IMG/VR virus record: IMGVR_UViG_3300037247_001071 | Coordinates: 1-52,884 of that record | Direction: 5' to 3' (one strand) | From: a virus | DNA: 52,884 nt | Shown here: positions 14,174-22,421 of the stretch, piece by piece | Numbering within the stretch: the stretch's first letter is position 1 | Layout of the letters: each line of letters opens with the position of its first letter | The notes under the pieces: model-generated | Databases searched by the model: none | What the model saw: only the letters and a program-made list of their open reading frames with translations | What the model was told of the DNA's origin: nothing | Program-made: the position numbers and the translations under genes

Positions 14174-15130
14174 TTGGCCAACCTTGTAACCTGGGACGAG
14201 TTTACTGCTGGCGCACGCCCTCAGGGCGGCACCATTGCGGAAACCGTCCTGGCAGAGGTCACGAACCTCATCTCCAAAGAGCGTCCGCTGTTGTCCATGA
14301 TCGGATCGCAGCCGGTGACCAACACGTATGTCGAGTTGCTCACTGACCTCTTGGGGACTCGTGGTCTCAACGCCCAAGTCGAAGGCGCGGCGGCAACTAA
14401 CCCCGCGCTCCAACAGCCCGTACGTCACTTTGCGCACGTTCAATCGTTCGCCAAGTGGGGTGTGGTTTCCGACGAGCAACGTCTCGTGGGGCACTACAAC
14501 GGCGACCCGTTCACTTACCAGGTGGCGAAGTCCGTTGATGAGCTGATGAACGACATCGAACACGCACTGCATCGCGGTTCCGCGATCACCGGTGCGACCG
14601 ACGCCGCGCGTCAACTTCATGGGATGCTCAACATCTTCTCCGGGCAGTCCGGTACCGCTACCTTCACGGATAGCTCCGGTACCACGCTGACCGAAGAGGT
14701 CTTCGTTGACCTCCTGCAGGTGTTCCGGGACCAGCGTCTGGGTATCCGCCCGACGCAGTGCTACGTCAACACGTTCCTCAAGCGTACCATCTCTGAGTAC
14801 TCGACCCGCGTTACGCGGAACATCGACGCCGCGGAGAAGGCCCAGATGCTCATCGTCGAACGCCACGAAAGTGACTTCGGCGCCATGGACATCCTCTACA
14901 CTGAGGACCAGCTCGTGTCGGCCTCGAAGACGACCTTCGGCAACTCGCTGATGTTCATCCAACCCGACAAGTTCGCCGTCGGCTGGCTCCGGCCGCCCAC
15001 GGTGGAACAACTTTCTCGGGACGGTCTCCGTGACCGCTTCCAGATCAACGCGCAGGCGACCCTGCTCTATGATCACGAGAAAGGTGGCGGTGGAGGCACC
15101 GGCTTCGTCGCGTACATCAACCAAGCCTAA
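14174..15130 (+). CDS. Major capsid protein (SU10/DUF5309-like)
   Basis: The start is a TTG at 14174, with GAGGAG overlapping the scaffold stop just upstream. The 318-residue protein begins MANLVTWDEFTAGARPQGG. It contains a typical capsid stretch (NDIEHALHRGSAITGATDAA), and its C-terminal third (FGAMDILYTEDQLV, then SLMFIQPDKFAVGWLRPP) resembles the DUF5309/SU10 major head proteins with an HK97 fold. A strong terminator follows directly, as expected for the most highly expressed virion gene. The family match is from recall of the pattern. Confidence 0.8.
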   Translation: MANLVTWDEFTAGARPQGGTIAETVLAEVTNLISKERPLLSMIGSQPVTNTYVELLTDLLGTRGLNAQVEGAAATNPALQQPVRHFAHVQSFAKWGVVSDEQRLVGHYNGDPFTYQVAKSVDELMNDIEHALHRGSAITGATDAARQLHGMLNIFSGQSGTATFTDSSGTTLTEEVFVDLLQVFRDQRLGIRPTQCYVNTFLKRTISEYSTRVTRNIDAAEKAQMLIVERHESDFGAMDILYTEDQLVSASKTTFGNSLMFIQPDKFAVGWLRPPTVEQLSRDGLRDRFQINAQATLLYDHEKGGGGGTGFVAYINQA

Positions 15131-15145
15131 CGTAGGCTGAAACAA

Positions 15146-15191
15146 AGGGTGGTCGTCTTCGTCGCGAATGGAGGCGACCGCCCTATTTTTT
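15146..15191 (+). terminator. Rho-independent terminator after the capsid gene
   Basis: A 10-bp stem (AGGGTGGTCG with CGACCGCCCT, one G-T pair), an open loop of about 19 nt, and ATTTTTT after the stem. It begins 16 nt after the capsid stop, and the T-run precedes the next gene's ribosome site. It should reduce read-through into the following decoration-type genes and so set relative amounts. Confidence 0.8.
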
Positions 15192-15203
15192 CAGAGGACA
15201 TCG

Positions 15204-15713
15204 ATGACGCATCTTTCTAACCAGATACTGTCCCAGCTTGTCGCAATGGCAGCGGACGTGGCTACCATTGCCGCCGTTGGAGGAGGATTCACCATGTCGG
15301 GTGTAAGACTAACCCGCACCTCTCTAATGAGTTTTACCGATGGATTAGGCGCTCCCGTGGAGTGGCAAACCGAAGACCTTGATGATGGTGATTGGGCAGA
15401 TCTAGTAGTTGATGACAAGATCATCACTGTACCCTCGGGTATCACGCGCATCATTATTTCAGCCGGCATACGGTGGGTCGGTAGCTCAGTTGGGCAGCGC
15501 GAGGGCTCGATACTCAAAAACGGTGGCACCAATGTGGTAACGACTAACTGGGACGCTACAAGCGTAGGTGAATGGGCTGCCACGCTCACCACCGGAGTCC
15601 TCGACGTGGTGGCTGGTGAAACGTACCAACTGCAGCTGACCCAAACCAGCGGGGGCGCTCTTAACCTCGTTCCCTCCGGTTCTTTCCTGTCTGCGTTTGC
15701 ATTGGATGCCTAA
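15204..15713 (+). CDS. Virion surface/decoration-like protein (169 aa)
   Basis: The start is the ATG at 15204 with AGAGGA 6 nt upstream; the longer frame would run into the terminator. After a helical N-terminus (about 35 residues) the protein is beta-rich: DKIITVPSGITRIIISAGIR, later GVLDVVAGETYQLQL and an FLSAFALDA end. This is the alternation of a C1q/TNF-like jelly roll often used in phage head or tail decoration proteins. It follows the capsid gene. The role is inferred from composition and place. Confidence 0.55.
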   Translation: MTHLSNQILSQLVAMAADVATIAAVGGGFTMSGVRLTRTSLMSFTDGLGAPVEWQTEDLDDGDWADLVVDDKIITVPSGITRIIISAGIRWVGSSVGQREGSILKNGGTNVVTTNWDATSVGEWAATLTTGVLDVVAGETYQLQLTQTSGGALNLVPSGSFLSAFALDA

Positions 15714-15721
15714 GGGAGCCC

Positions 15722-16270
15722 ATGACTTCAGGAGTCCAAAAAGACATCAAGCGCTATCAGTCGTTGCAAGTCGACGGCCTTCCTTTCTGGCAATTCGCCG
15801 GCATATCAGGATCAACGGCAGTGAGTGATGTAGAGATGATTCTAGATCATTCGGGTGCCGCCCAAGATTATTCTCTAATCCCACCCACCGGACAGATCTG
15901 GAAAGTCTCTCGAATGATAGTGTTTCTGCGGGACACCGGGCAGTACGCCGCAGAGAAATACGGAGCCGGCGCAGCGTTGACTAACGGGGTGCGCGTTTAT
16001 CACAGGAACTCTGCTGGGGCCGTAATCAAAGAACTCACGGGATCCCCTGTGAAAGAGAATGCTTCGTGGAGTGCTCACTGTCACGATGTGAACTTCTTCG
16101 ACTTTGGCGTGGGCGATAGTTTCCTCTCCGCTCGTTGGACTTTCCGAAGAGGAGGCCGGGCTTTGACACTTGATGGTACTGCAGGTGAGTACTTGGCTAT
16201 CAGGGGTAACGACGACTTCACCTTCTTACAGAACCACAGCTTCAAGTGTGATGGATACGTGGAGGCATAG
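15722..16270 (+). CDS. Virion surface/decoration-like protein (182 aa)
   Basis: ATG behind AGGGAG, 8 nt after the previous gene. The sequence is beta-rich (GQIWKVSRMIVFLRDTGQY, GDSFLSARWTFRRGGRALTL) and ends in an aromatic, acidic strand. It resembles other phage head-associated jelly-roll proteins in style, but no family name can be given. It pairs with the preceding gene, and both may decorate the capsid or form short head fibres. Confidence 0.55.
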   Translation: MTSGVQKDIKRYQSLQVDGLPFWQFAGISGSTAVSDVEMILDHSGAAQDYSLIPPTGQIWKVSRMIVFLRDTGQYAAEKYGAGAALTNGVRVYHRNSAGAVIKELTGSPVKENASWSAHCHDVNFFDFGVGDSFLSARWTFRRGGRALTLDGTAGEYLAIRGNDDFTFLQNHSFKCDGYVEA

Positions 16271-16313
16271 CACGGCTTGCTTGTCTATGGGATCGTGAAG
16301 AGTTGTGAGGACG

Positions 16314-16709
16314 ATGATAGATAAACCCGACTACGTGAAGGCGCGCGAGGGCAAACCCCTCATTCGTTCGCTTGCCAGTTCTAAAGCCGACCTACGCAGA
16401 CGGCGCGACTTGATCCGCCAGACGGTGCAGGCGTGGTATAACCTGAACCCCCGGTATGCAAAGTGGATGGCGACCTTCCTCAAGGAGATCACCAAAGTGG
16501 AGCACACCGGCGGCAAGTGGCGCAACGGTAAGGGCCACTGCTCCCTGCGCCTGCCTCGCGAATTGTTCATCTCCCTGCGAAAGGTCTTCCAGATCCACGC
16601 CCCAGACATGGAGCCGTTCGCAACCGACGACCTCGACATCAAAATTCTCTGCGAAGAGTTCCCCAACCTCATGCCGACGGGAAACCGCGGCCGGATCCGA
16701 AAGGACTAA
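16314..16709 (+). CDS. Hypothetical basic protein (131 aa)
   Basis: The ATG at 16314 has AGGACG directly upstream; a GTG nine bases earlier is an alternative. It is strongly basic in the first half (SSKADLRRRRDLIRQTVQAW) and ends GNRGRIRKD. Predicted mostly helical with a short beta part (GKGHCSLRLPRELF). It might bind DNA or a phosphorylated substrate. It lies directly before the large glycosyltransferase gene with a 1-nt gap. No family recognised. Confidence 0.55.
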   Translation: MIDKPDYVKAREGKPLIRSLASSKADLRRRRDLIRQTVQAWYNLNPRYAKWMATFLKEITKVEHTGGKWRNGKGHCSLRLPRELFISLRKVFQIHAPDMEPFATDDLDIKILCEEFPNLMPTGNRGRIRKD

Positions 16710-16710
16710 C

Positions 16711-19371
16711 ATGCACGGACCGCCGAACCAGCCTGTGATCACCAGCGAGATGCTGGCCGAGAAAGGCAAGAAGCACCAACCGGTGAGCTACAACCTCATC
16801 GTCAAGGGTAGCCCCCAAGCTGTACGCAAGTGCGTGGACAGCATCTACGGGGCGCTCTTCGTCCGCGGTTGCAAGGACGAGTGTGTCATCGTAGACACCG
16901 GCTCCACGAACAGTGCGTTCAAGAAGATCAAGCAACTGGAGAAGCTGTTTCCAAACCTCCGGGTGATTGACCGCCGCGACATCGCCGTGAACTACCTTCC
17001 ACTCGTGGAGAAATACTTGCACCCCGATGTCTTGGAGGCCTACATTGAACATATCGGTGATCCCCGGGGCATCCTCGACTTCTCCGCCGCGCGGCAGATC
17101 GCACAAGACGCCTCGAAGAACGATCTCATCTTCTGGATCGACTCTGACGACGTGTTGATGGAGGAAAAGCAAGGCGAACTTCGGAGGGCCATCAACTTCA
17201 TCTTCACGCACACGCCCATGACGCAAATCTTCATGGACTACGACTACGAATTCGGCCACGACGGAGTCTGCACCACCGTACTGCGCCGCGAGCGCATCTT
17301 CAAAAAGGACATCTTTCACTGGGTGGGCCGTTGCCACGAGACCGCCATCCCGCGCCCCGGCAAGGACTCCGGCTCCATGGCGTTCCTGGAGTGCGTGCAC
17401 TCGAAGATCGTCCACACCGATGCCCGGAAACCGCACAAGGTGTCCGACGTTCGGAACTACATCATTCTCCGCGACGAGTTCGAGGAGACCAAGGCGGCCA
17501 ACTGTCTCGATCCTCGCACCGTGTTCTACCTGGGCAACAGCGCCCGGGGCCTGGAACTGTTCAGCGAGGCTGAGAGCTACTACAAGTTCTTCGACTTCCA
17601 CTCTGGCAGCATCGAGGACCGGTACGCTGCGCACTACTACCGCGCCCAGATGTACATGGACCCCCGCGTGAAGCGGCCCTTTGATGCTCTGGATCACTTC
17701 TTCAAGTGCGTGGAGATCAAGCCCTTCGACCCCCGCGGCTACTTCGGCCTCTCCCGTGCCTACGGTTCGCTGGCGCGCTGGATGGAGGTTGTCCACTGGT
17801 ACAAGATGGGCCTCGGTGTCGAGATCCCGAAGGACCAAATGTTCTCCCACGACCCGACCCACATCCACTATCACCCGCACGTGATCGCCGCCTACGCCTA
17901 CAAGGAGATGTACCGCGGCGAGGAGGCCATGGAGTGCGCCGAACGCGCATACCGGTTCCGGCCCAATTCCGAGGAGGCGCAGGAGATGTGGAAGCGCTTC
18001 CGGATGAATCTGTACGGGGTGGAGATCCACAAGGCGGTCAACAACATCACCAACAACATCCGCTACCCGGGGGGCCTGGACTCCAAGCGGGTCGCTGTCC
18101 AGATCTGCGAGGAACTGACTGCGATCCCCGAATCATTGGAGCGGAACGGAGTTAGCAAGCTGGAACCACCCGAGGGGAGGGAAGAGGCTCCATCTGTCGC
18201 CATCATGTGTGGCCCGAGCGGGGAGCCTTGGGGCCCTTTCTGCCGCCAGGATGGCACCGGCGGCTCCGAGAAGATGGTCATCATCCTGGCGGACGCCCTC
18301 CAGCGCAAGGGCGTGAACGTCACGGTCTACGGCGAGGTTCCCGTGCCGGTTCGCGGCGTGTCCGCGGAGACCGGCGTGGACTGGCGGCACTGGGCGGAGT
18401 TCGACCCGAAGCGCCAGCGGGACGTGGTCGTCTTCTGGCGGGACCCCGACGGCGCCATGAAGGTGCGCTGCCCGGCGCGGTTGAGAATGTTGTGGAACCA
18501 CGACGTACAGGACGCGTCGCGGTACACGAAGGATGTGCTGGAGATGCTTGACTACATACAGTTCCAATCGGAGTTCCACCTGGACTCCGTCAAGGACGTT
18601 GTGCCCGCGGAGAAGGTGTGGGTGGCCCGCAACGCCATCGAGGTGAAAGATGCGTCTGAAGCGCCAACCCGCAACGCGAAACGGGTGCTCTTCTGCTCCT
18701 CCCCGGACCGCGGTCTGACGACGGCCGTCGAGGTGGTGCGGCGCGCCCGCCTCGTGGATCCCGAGATTACCCTGGTGGTGACCTACGGCGTGACGCCGTG
18801 GGCCCGCAAGATGTTCGCTCAGCAGACCCATAGGTTCGTGCCGGACTTGGGGCGCGACGTCAGTATGGACGAGTACGAGCGCTTTTTCCGCAACCGCATC
18901 GACGGGGTGGACGGCGTAGTGCTCAACCGGATCGGCTTCGAGCAGATGCGCGGCCTGATGCAGTCTTCTGGCGTGTGGATCTACCCGACCCGCTTCCCGG
19001 AGATCTCCTGCATGAGCGCAATGGAGGCACAGGCCAATGGGATGGTCGTATTGTCCACCCGCTACGGCGCCCTCAAGGAGACCATCTCGGTCGGCGCCTT
19101 CCCGGCTCTCCCGGACCTCCCGGAGGCCGGCGGCATCTCGAACGAGTGGTTCGATGAAGCCGCAGAGATGCTGGCCAAGGCGGTCAACGTACCCGCCGAG
19201 AGCCCAATTCGCGACGCGCACGCGCGCATCGCACAGGAGCGCTTCGACGTTGAGGCTCTCGCAGACGACTGGATTACAAAGCTCGGTCTGGGGGCGGCTA
19301 CGGCGGTTCCACCCCTGGCGCAAGAGGCGCTCGTGCCGCCTGCCGAGCCCATTTCAAAGGAAATCCCGTGA
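16711..19371 (+). CDS. Large glycosyltransferase: GT-A (family 2) + TPR + GT-B (family 4-like)
   Basis: From the ATG at 16711 (AAGGA upstream) the protein has 886 residues. Residues about 25-255 are a family 2 GT-A domain with VDTGSTN, DFSAARQIA and the metal site FWIDSDDVL (D144-D147). Residues about 255-450 are helical repeats of TPR type (AHYYRAQMYMDP, GYFGLSRAYGSLARW, VIAAYAYKEMYRGEEAMECA). Residues about 490-875 are a GT-B domain with DGTGGSE near its start and YPTRFPEISCMSAMEAQANG, the family 4 EX7E donor site. It could add two different sugars or extend a chain. It lies among virion genes, between capsid and adaptor, so it is probably expressed late. The acceptor is unknown. Confidence 0.8.
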   Translation: MHGPPNQPVITSEMLAEKGKKHQPVSYNLIVKGSPQAVRKCVDSIYGALFVRGCKDECVIVDTGSTNSAFKKIKQLEKLFPNLRVIDRRDIAVNYLPLVEKYLHPDVLEAYIEHIGDPRGILDFSAARQIAQDASKNDLIFWIDSDDVLMEEKQGELRRAINFIFTHTPMTQIFMDYDYEFGHDGVCTTVLRRERIFKKDIFHWVGRCHETAIPRPGKDSGSMAFLECVHSKIVHTDARKPHKVSDVRNYIILRDEFEETKAANCLDPRTVFYLGNSARGLELFSEAESYYKFFDFHSGSIEDRYAAHYYRAQMYMDPRVKRPFDALDHFFKCVEIKPFDPRGYFGLSRAYGSLARWMEVVHWYKMGLGVEIPKDQMFSHDPTHIHYHPHVIAAYAYKEMYRGEEAMECAERAYRFRPNSEEAQEMWKRFRMNLYGVEIHKAVNNITNNIRYPGGLDSKRVAVQICEELTAIPESLERNGVSKLEPPEGREEAPSVAIMCGPSGEPWGPFCRQDGTGGSEKMVIILADALQRKGVNVTVYGEVPVPVRGVSAETGVDWRHWAEFDPKRQRDVVVFWRDPDGAMKVRCPARLRMLWNHDVQDASRYTKDVLEMLDYIQFQSEFHLDSVKDVVPAEKVWVARNAIEVKDASEAPTRNAKRVLFCSSPDRGLTTAVEVVRRARLVDPEITLVVTYGVTPWARKMFAQQTHRFVPDLGRDVSMDEYERFFRNRIDGVDGVVLNRIGFEQMRGLMQSSGVWIYPTRFPEISCMSAMEAQANGMVVLSTRYGALKETISVGAFPALPDLPEAGGISNEWFDEAAEMLAKAVNVPAESPIRDAHARIAQERFDVEALADDWITKLGLGAATAVPPLAQEALVPPAEPISKEIP

Positions 19372-19467
19372 GTGACGCAGGTCTCTTTACACAACTCGGC
19401 CGCCAACAAGCCTATAGGCGCCGCACTAGAGTGGCTACTGGATAAACTACAGAAAGAAACGCGATGA
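19372..19467 (+). CDS. Micro-ORF A (31 aa), paired with 19685-19780
   Basis: A GTG directly after the glycosyltransferase stop opens a 31-codon frame ending EWLLDKLQKETR. Its stop overlaps the ATG of the next gene (ATGA). The C-terminal EWLLDKLQK is shared with micro-ORF B, and the first two DNA differences between the copies are silent. A GTG four bases earlier in another frame gives a 25-residue alternative, but only this frame is shared. It may be a true micro-protein or a coupling leader for the next gene. Confidence 0.4.
   Translation: MTQVSLHNSAANKPIGAALEWLLDKLQKETR
19429..19461 (+). repeat. 33-bp direct repeat, copy 1 (copy 2 at 19745-19777)
   Basis: The two copies differ at four positions. 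Each lies at the end of a micro-ORF and directly before the start of a following gene, with a purine-rich CAGAAAGA that could act as a ribosome site. The spacing is 316 bp. Confidence 0.75.
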
Positions 19468-19679
19468 GTATTCTGGACACGCTGCGGGCACTACGCGTTG
19501 AGATTAGCGCCCTGACCACGGAGGTGGACGCACTGAAGCGGGAAATAGCTGAGGCACCAGCCACCAGCGCCTTATACACGGAGCTTCGCACTCTAGTGAT
19601 CGAGGCGCTGGACGCTTACGACGAGGGAGTCGAGGAGAGTTTTGGGGTAGTCATGGTACTATTACGAGAGGCCCTCTAG
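19464..19679 (+). CDS. Small coiled-coil protein (71 aa)
   Basis: Begins MSILDTLRALRVEISALTTE; heptad-like leucines and isoleucines run to about residue 30, followed by an acidic helical half ending VVMVLLREAL. Its start overlaps micro-ORF A. It could be a small virion or neck accessory, but nothing specific is recognised. Confidence 0.6.
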   Translation: MSILDTLRALRVEISALTTEVDALKREIAEAPATSALYTELRTLVIEALDAYDEGVEESFGVVMVLLREAL

Positions 19680-19684
19680 CGAGA

Positions 19685-19780
19685 ATGAAAAGACTGTACC
19701 CTGTGCGCGATTGCGAAGACGGCGATTGTATACAAGTACACAGAGAGTGGCTACTCGATAAGCTACAGAAAGACAAGTAG
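19685..19780 (+). CDS. Micro-ORF B (31 aa), paired with 19372-19467
   Basis: Frame MKRLYPVRDCEDGDCIQ... ending REWLLDKLQKDK, stopping 1 nt before the adaptor gene's ATG. It has the same length and nearly the same C-terminus as micro-ORF A but an unrelated N-terminus. The 33-bp DNA repeat covers the shared part. Translation is plausible; function is unknown. Confidence 0.4.
   Translation: MKRLYPVRDCEDGDCIQVHREWLLDKLQKDK
19745..19777 (+). repeat. 33-bp direct repeat, copy 2
   Basis: Second copy of the repeat at 19429-19461, placed directly before the adaptor gene. See that entry. Confidence 0.75.
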
Positions 19781-20731
19781 ATGGCCTCAACCTTGGTGAA
19801 AGATCTCATCGACCGCGTGCAGCGGATCGCCGATCGTGTGGACCCTTCGTACCGGGTCCGCGTGTTGGACAGTCTCGATGAGGCTCAACAGTGGTACAGC
19901 AGCCAAGTTCCATGGGATGCGTTGAAGCGTATCGAGGATTTTCAGTCTACTGGTGAGTTTTTGACTCTACCCGATCGCGTGAACAAGATCATCCGCATAG
20001 GGGACAGAACCAATGCTCGCCCGCTGAACCCTGGCGAGTTCTTCGAGCACCGCCGCTCGGGTGCTTACTTCCAACGTACCACGGGTGCGCCGCTGGAGTG
20101 GCGTGACATGGGTTTCGTAGCCACGGTGAAAGATCTCTCCGCGGCCGCGGTCATTCACGTATCGTCCACGGCTTCGGAGGCGATCGCCGTACAAGTGCGT
20201 GGGCTGGTCAGTGACTCCACCGCCTCTGGTACCTCCCTGGCGCTGTATGAAGCCAAGGAGACCATGTCGCTAGTTGGCGCCACACTGGCCTCGACCAATA
20301 CCTACACTACGATCATCGCGATCCAGAAGGACAAAGGCACGACCAATGATGTGCTCATCGGCACAGCCGCCGACGGGCAGATCGCGCGCATTCCCTCGTG
20401 GGAAGCACGTCCGATGTATCGCAAGGTACAGTTTTCCCCCGTGCCGAGCGGCCAGGCCCTTGAGGTTGTCTACTTTCGACGTCCCGACCGCATCACGAGC
20501 GAGAACGATGCCTTGGATCCTGCGGTCAACGAAGAGGCACTCATGTGGCGCGCTGCGGGGAACCTTCACTGGATGGATAATGAGGGCCAAGCCGCTGAAC
20601 GAGCGTGGCAAAAGGCCAACGAGGTGATCGCCTTGAAACGAAACGAAGAAGAAACTTTCGGCGAAAAGGACTTTACGGTGAGTCCGTGGCTCGGCTACGT
20701 GAATCTCGAAGACGAGTTCTGGCAGGGGTAG
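19781..20731 (+). CDS. Head-tail adaptor/neck protein (probable)
   Basis: The 316-residue protein has a helical N-terminus (LVKDLIDRVQRIADRVDP, then LDSLDEAQQWYSSQVPWDAL) like adaptor proteins that dock under the portal. A beta-rich middle insert follows, with VIHVSSTASEAIAVQVRG and ARPMYRKVQFSPVPSG. The end returns to the adaptor pattern (DPAVNEEALMWRAAGNLHW). This layout resembles adaptors of SU10-like phages, which would agree with the capsid type. It lies directly before the hub gene. The role is inferred. Confidence 0.6.
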   Translation: MASTLVKDLIDRVQRIADRVDPSYRVRVLDSLDEAQQWYSSQVPWDALKRIEDFQSTGEFLTLPDRVNKIIRIGDRTNARPLNPGEFFEHRRSGAYFQRTTGAPLEWRDMGFVATVKDLSAAAVIHVSSTASEAIAVQVRGLVSDSTASGTSLALYEAKETMSLVGATLASTNTYTTIIAIQKDKGTTNDVLIGTAADGQIARIPSWEARPMYRKVQFSPVPSGQALEVVYFRRPDRITSENDALDPAVNEEALMWRAAGNLHWMDNEGQAAERAWQKANEVIALKRNEEETFGEKDFTVSPWLGYVNLEDEFWQG

Positions 20732-20732
20732 C

Positions 20733-22421
20733 ATGGCTGAGTTTCCAAAGCAACCGGAGCGCGGCTTCGAGCGGACGGTCTCTCTCCACGAGGGGGCGGT
20801 CCAGAGAAATGTCCCCTGGTTGATCAGCGAGACTCAGGGCGTTCAGATCCAGAACCAGGAGATCAACAGCGTAGGCTCCCGTTCCCGCCGGCGCGCCGTC
20901 CGCAGTTTCGGGGGCGTGCATGCGCAGGTGAAGCCTGGCGGCATGGCCGGTTACTCGGACGAGAACTTCGACGAGTTCCTGGTCGGTATCTGGGGCTCCT
21001 CCATCTACAAGTCCGACCTCGACGGCGGGTGGGCACAGCAGGCGTCTGCGGTCTCACTGATCGATGGGCTTCTCCACCAGATTGTGACCGGCCGGCAGGC
21101 AGGGCAGCTTGCCTACGTGACCGCGATGTGCGAGCGAGTGACCGACACCGCCTTGGGCATTGCCGGCCGCAGTCAGTTGGTAGTGTACAACATCGAGACC
21201 GACGAAGCCACCGCGGCTAGCCTCGCGCCCCGCACCGTGGCCATCTTCCAGAACCGGCTGTTTCATGGTGAGGATGAGACCATCGGCTGGTCCGAGATCG
21301 GCGACCTCGTCAGCTACTCGGACATCAATAGCATCCTGATCGAGCCGGGCGTTGGGGGGGAGATCACCGCGATCCTCCCGGCCCGCGACCTGGACCCGAA
21401 GCTGTGGATCTTCAAGGAGGGCGCGATCTTCCTGTTCACCCCGCGGTGGGGCACGGACAGTGCGATCATCCCAGGCGCCGGTGACGCACTCGACACGATC
21501 AACAGTTCGGTCCGCACCCTGACCCAGGGCGTGGGCTGCGTCGCGACCAAGAGTGCCGCCTGGGTACCCGGCCAAGACAATGCCGACGTCCTCTTTCTGT
21601 CCGCCGACGGGATCCGCTCCCTCAACCGTGCCGACAACGACGTGCAAACCGGGGCGAGTTTCCCACTTTCGTGGCCCATCAAGGCCTGGATCGACCGCAT
21701 CAACTTTACTCAGGCACACCGAGCGGTGGCCGCTGTGTTCGATAACGCCTACCACCTGGCGGTTCCCCTGGACGGGGCCATCGACAACACGCACGTGCTG
21801 CGCTACGACATCGAGAACAGGTCCTGGACGCTCCACAGCTGGGAGGCCCGAGACCTGTCGAGCTTCCAGGTGGCTTCCGTGGATCGCCTGTGGATGCAGA
21901 ACAATTACCCCGCGGGCGACACGTCCGTGACGAACGGTGAGACCGATGTCTCGAACCACTCGCACATGGTCTACTCCCTGTACGTCGGGGATATCGAGCC
22001 CTCGACCAACATTACCGAGCCGGCCCGAGTGCGCATACTGGAGGAGTCCCGGAGCTACACGCTGCAGGAGCCCCTCAAGAGGAAGCGTTGGGACCGGTTC
22101 ACTATGCAGATGTCGTCCTCGGAGACGTCCGCGATAGAGGTGGCATACAAGGCGGACCAGGGATCCTGGGTTCCCATGACCGACATGCGGATCTCCGGCA
22201 CCGTGGACACCGTGTTGTTCGGGGTGGAACCCCTGCCGTGGGTGTCCTCAGAAGACGCGATCCGTCGGCGTACGTTCAGTTTGTCGGACGTCGCGCCGAG
22301 CTACCACCTGCAGATCCGTCTCATGACAGCTACACAGACCACCGAGAGCGGTCGGCTGTTCTTCTACTTCACCGAGGTGAGCGGCCATGTCCTCACCGAC
22401 GACTACGCGAACGACGAGTAA
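20733..22421 (+). CDS. Tail hub/nozzle-like protein (P22 gp10 type, probable)
   Basis: The 562-residue protein consists of repeated beta blades (for example VVYNIETDEATAASLAPRTV, KLWIFKEGAIFLFTPRW, HVLRYDIENRSWTLHSW), like the beta-propeller hub that closes the portal channel in P22-type tails. The N-terminus (GFERTVSLHEGAVQRNVPWL) is the conserved start of such hubs. The C-terminus (RRRTFSLSDVAPSYHLQIRL) would contact fibres. It ends in a TAATG overlap with the first fibre-like gene. Confidence 0.6.
   Translation: MAEFPKQPERGFERTVSLHEGAVQRNVPWLISETQGVQIQNQEINSVGSRSRRRAVRSFGGVHAQVKPGGMAGYSDENFDEFLVGIWGSSIYKSDLDGGWAQQASAVSLIDGLLHQIVTGRQAGQLAYVTAMCERVTDTALGIAGRSQLVVYNIETDEATAASLAPRTVAIFQNRLFHGEDETIGWSEIGDLVSYSDINSILIEPGVGGEITAILPARDLDPKLWIFKEGAIFLFTPRWGTDSAIIPGAGDALDTINSSVRTLTQGVGCVATKSAAWVPGQDNADVLFLSADGIRSLNRADNDVQTGASFPLSWPIKAWIDRINFTQAHRAVAAVFDNAYHLAVPLDGAIDNTHVLRYDIENRSWTLHSWEARDLSSFQVASVDRLWMQNNYPAGDTSVTNGETDVSNHSHMVYSLYVGDIEPSTNITEPARVRILEESRSYTLQEPLKRKRWDRFTMQMSSSETSAIEVAYKADQGSWVPMTDMRISGTVDTVLFGVEPLPWVSSEDAIRRRTFSLSDVAPSYHLQIRLMTATQTTESGRLFFYFTEVSGHVLTDDYANDE

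Noticed and set aside
16669-18030. Minus-strand frame of 453 codons opposite the large glycosyltransferase
   Set aside because: Shadow of a real gene; His/Val/Leu/Asp-rich composition typical of antisense GC-rich codons.
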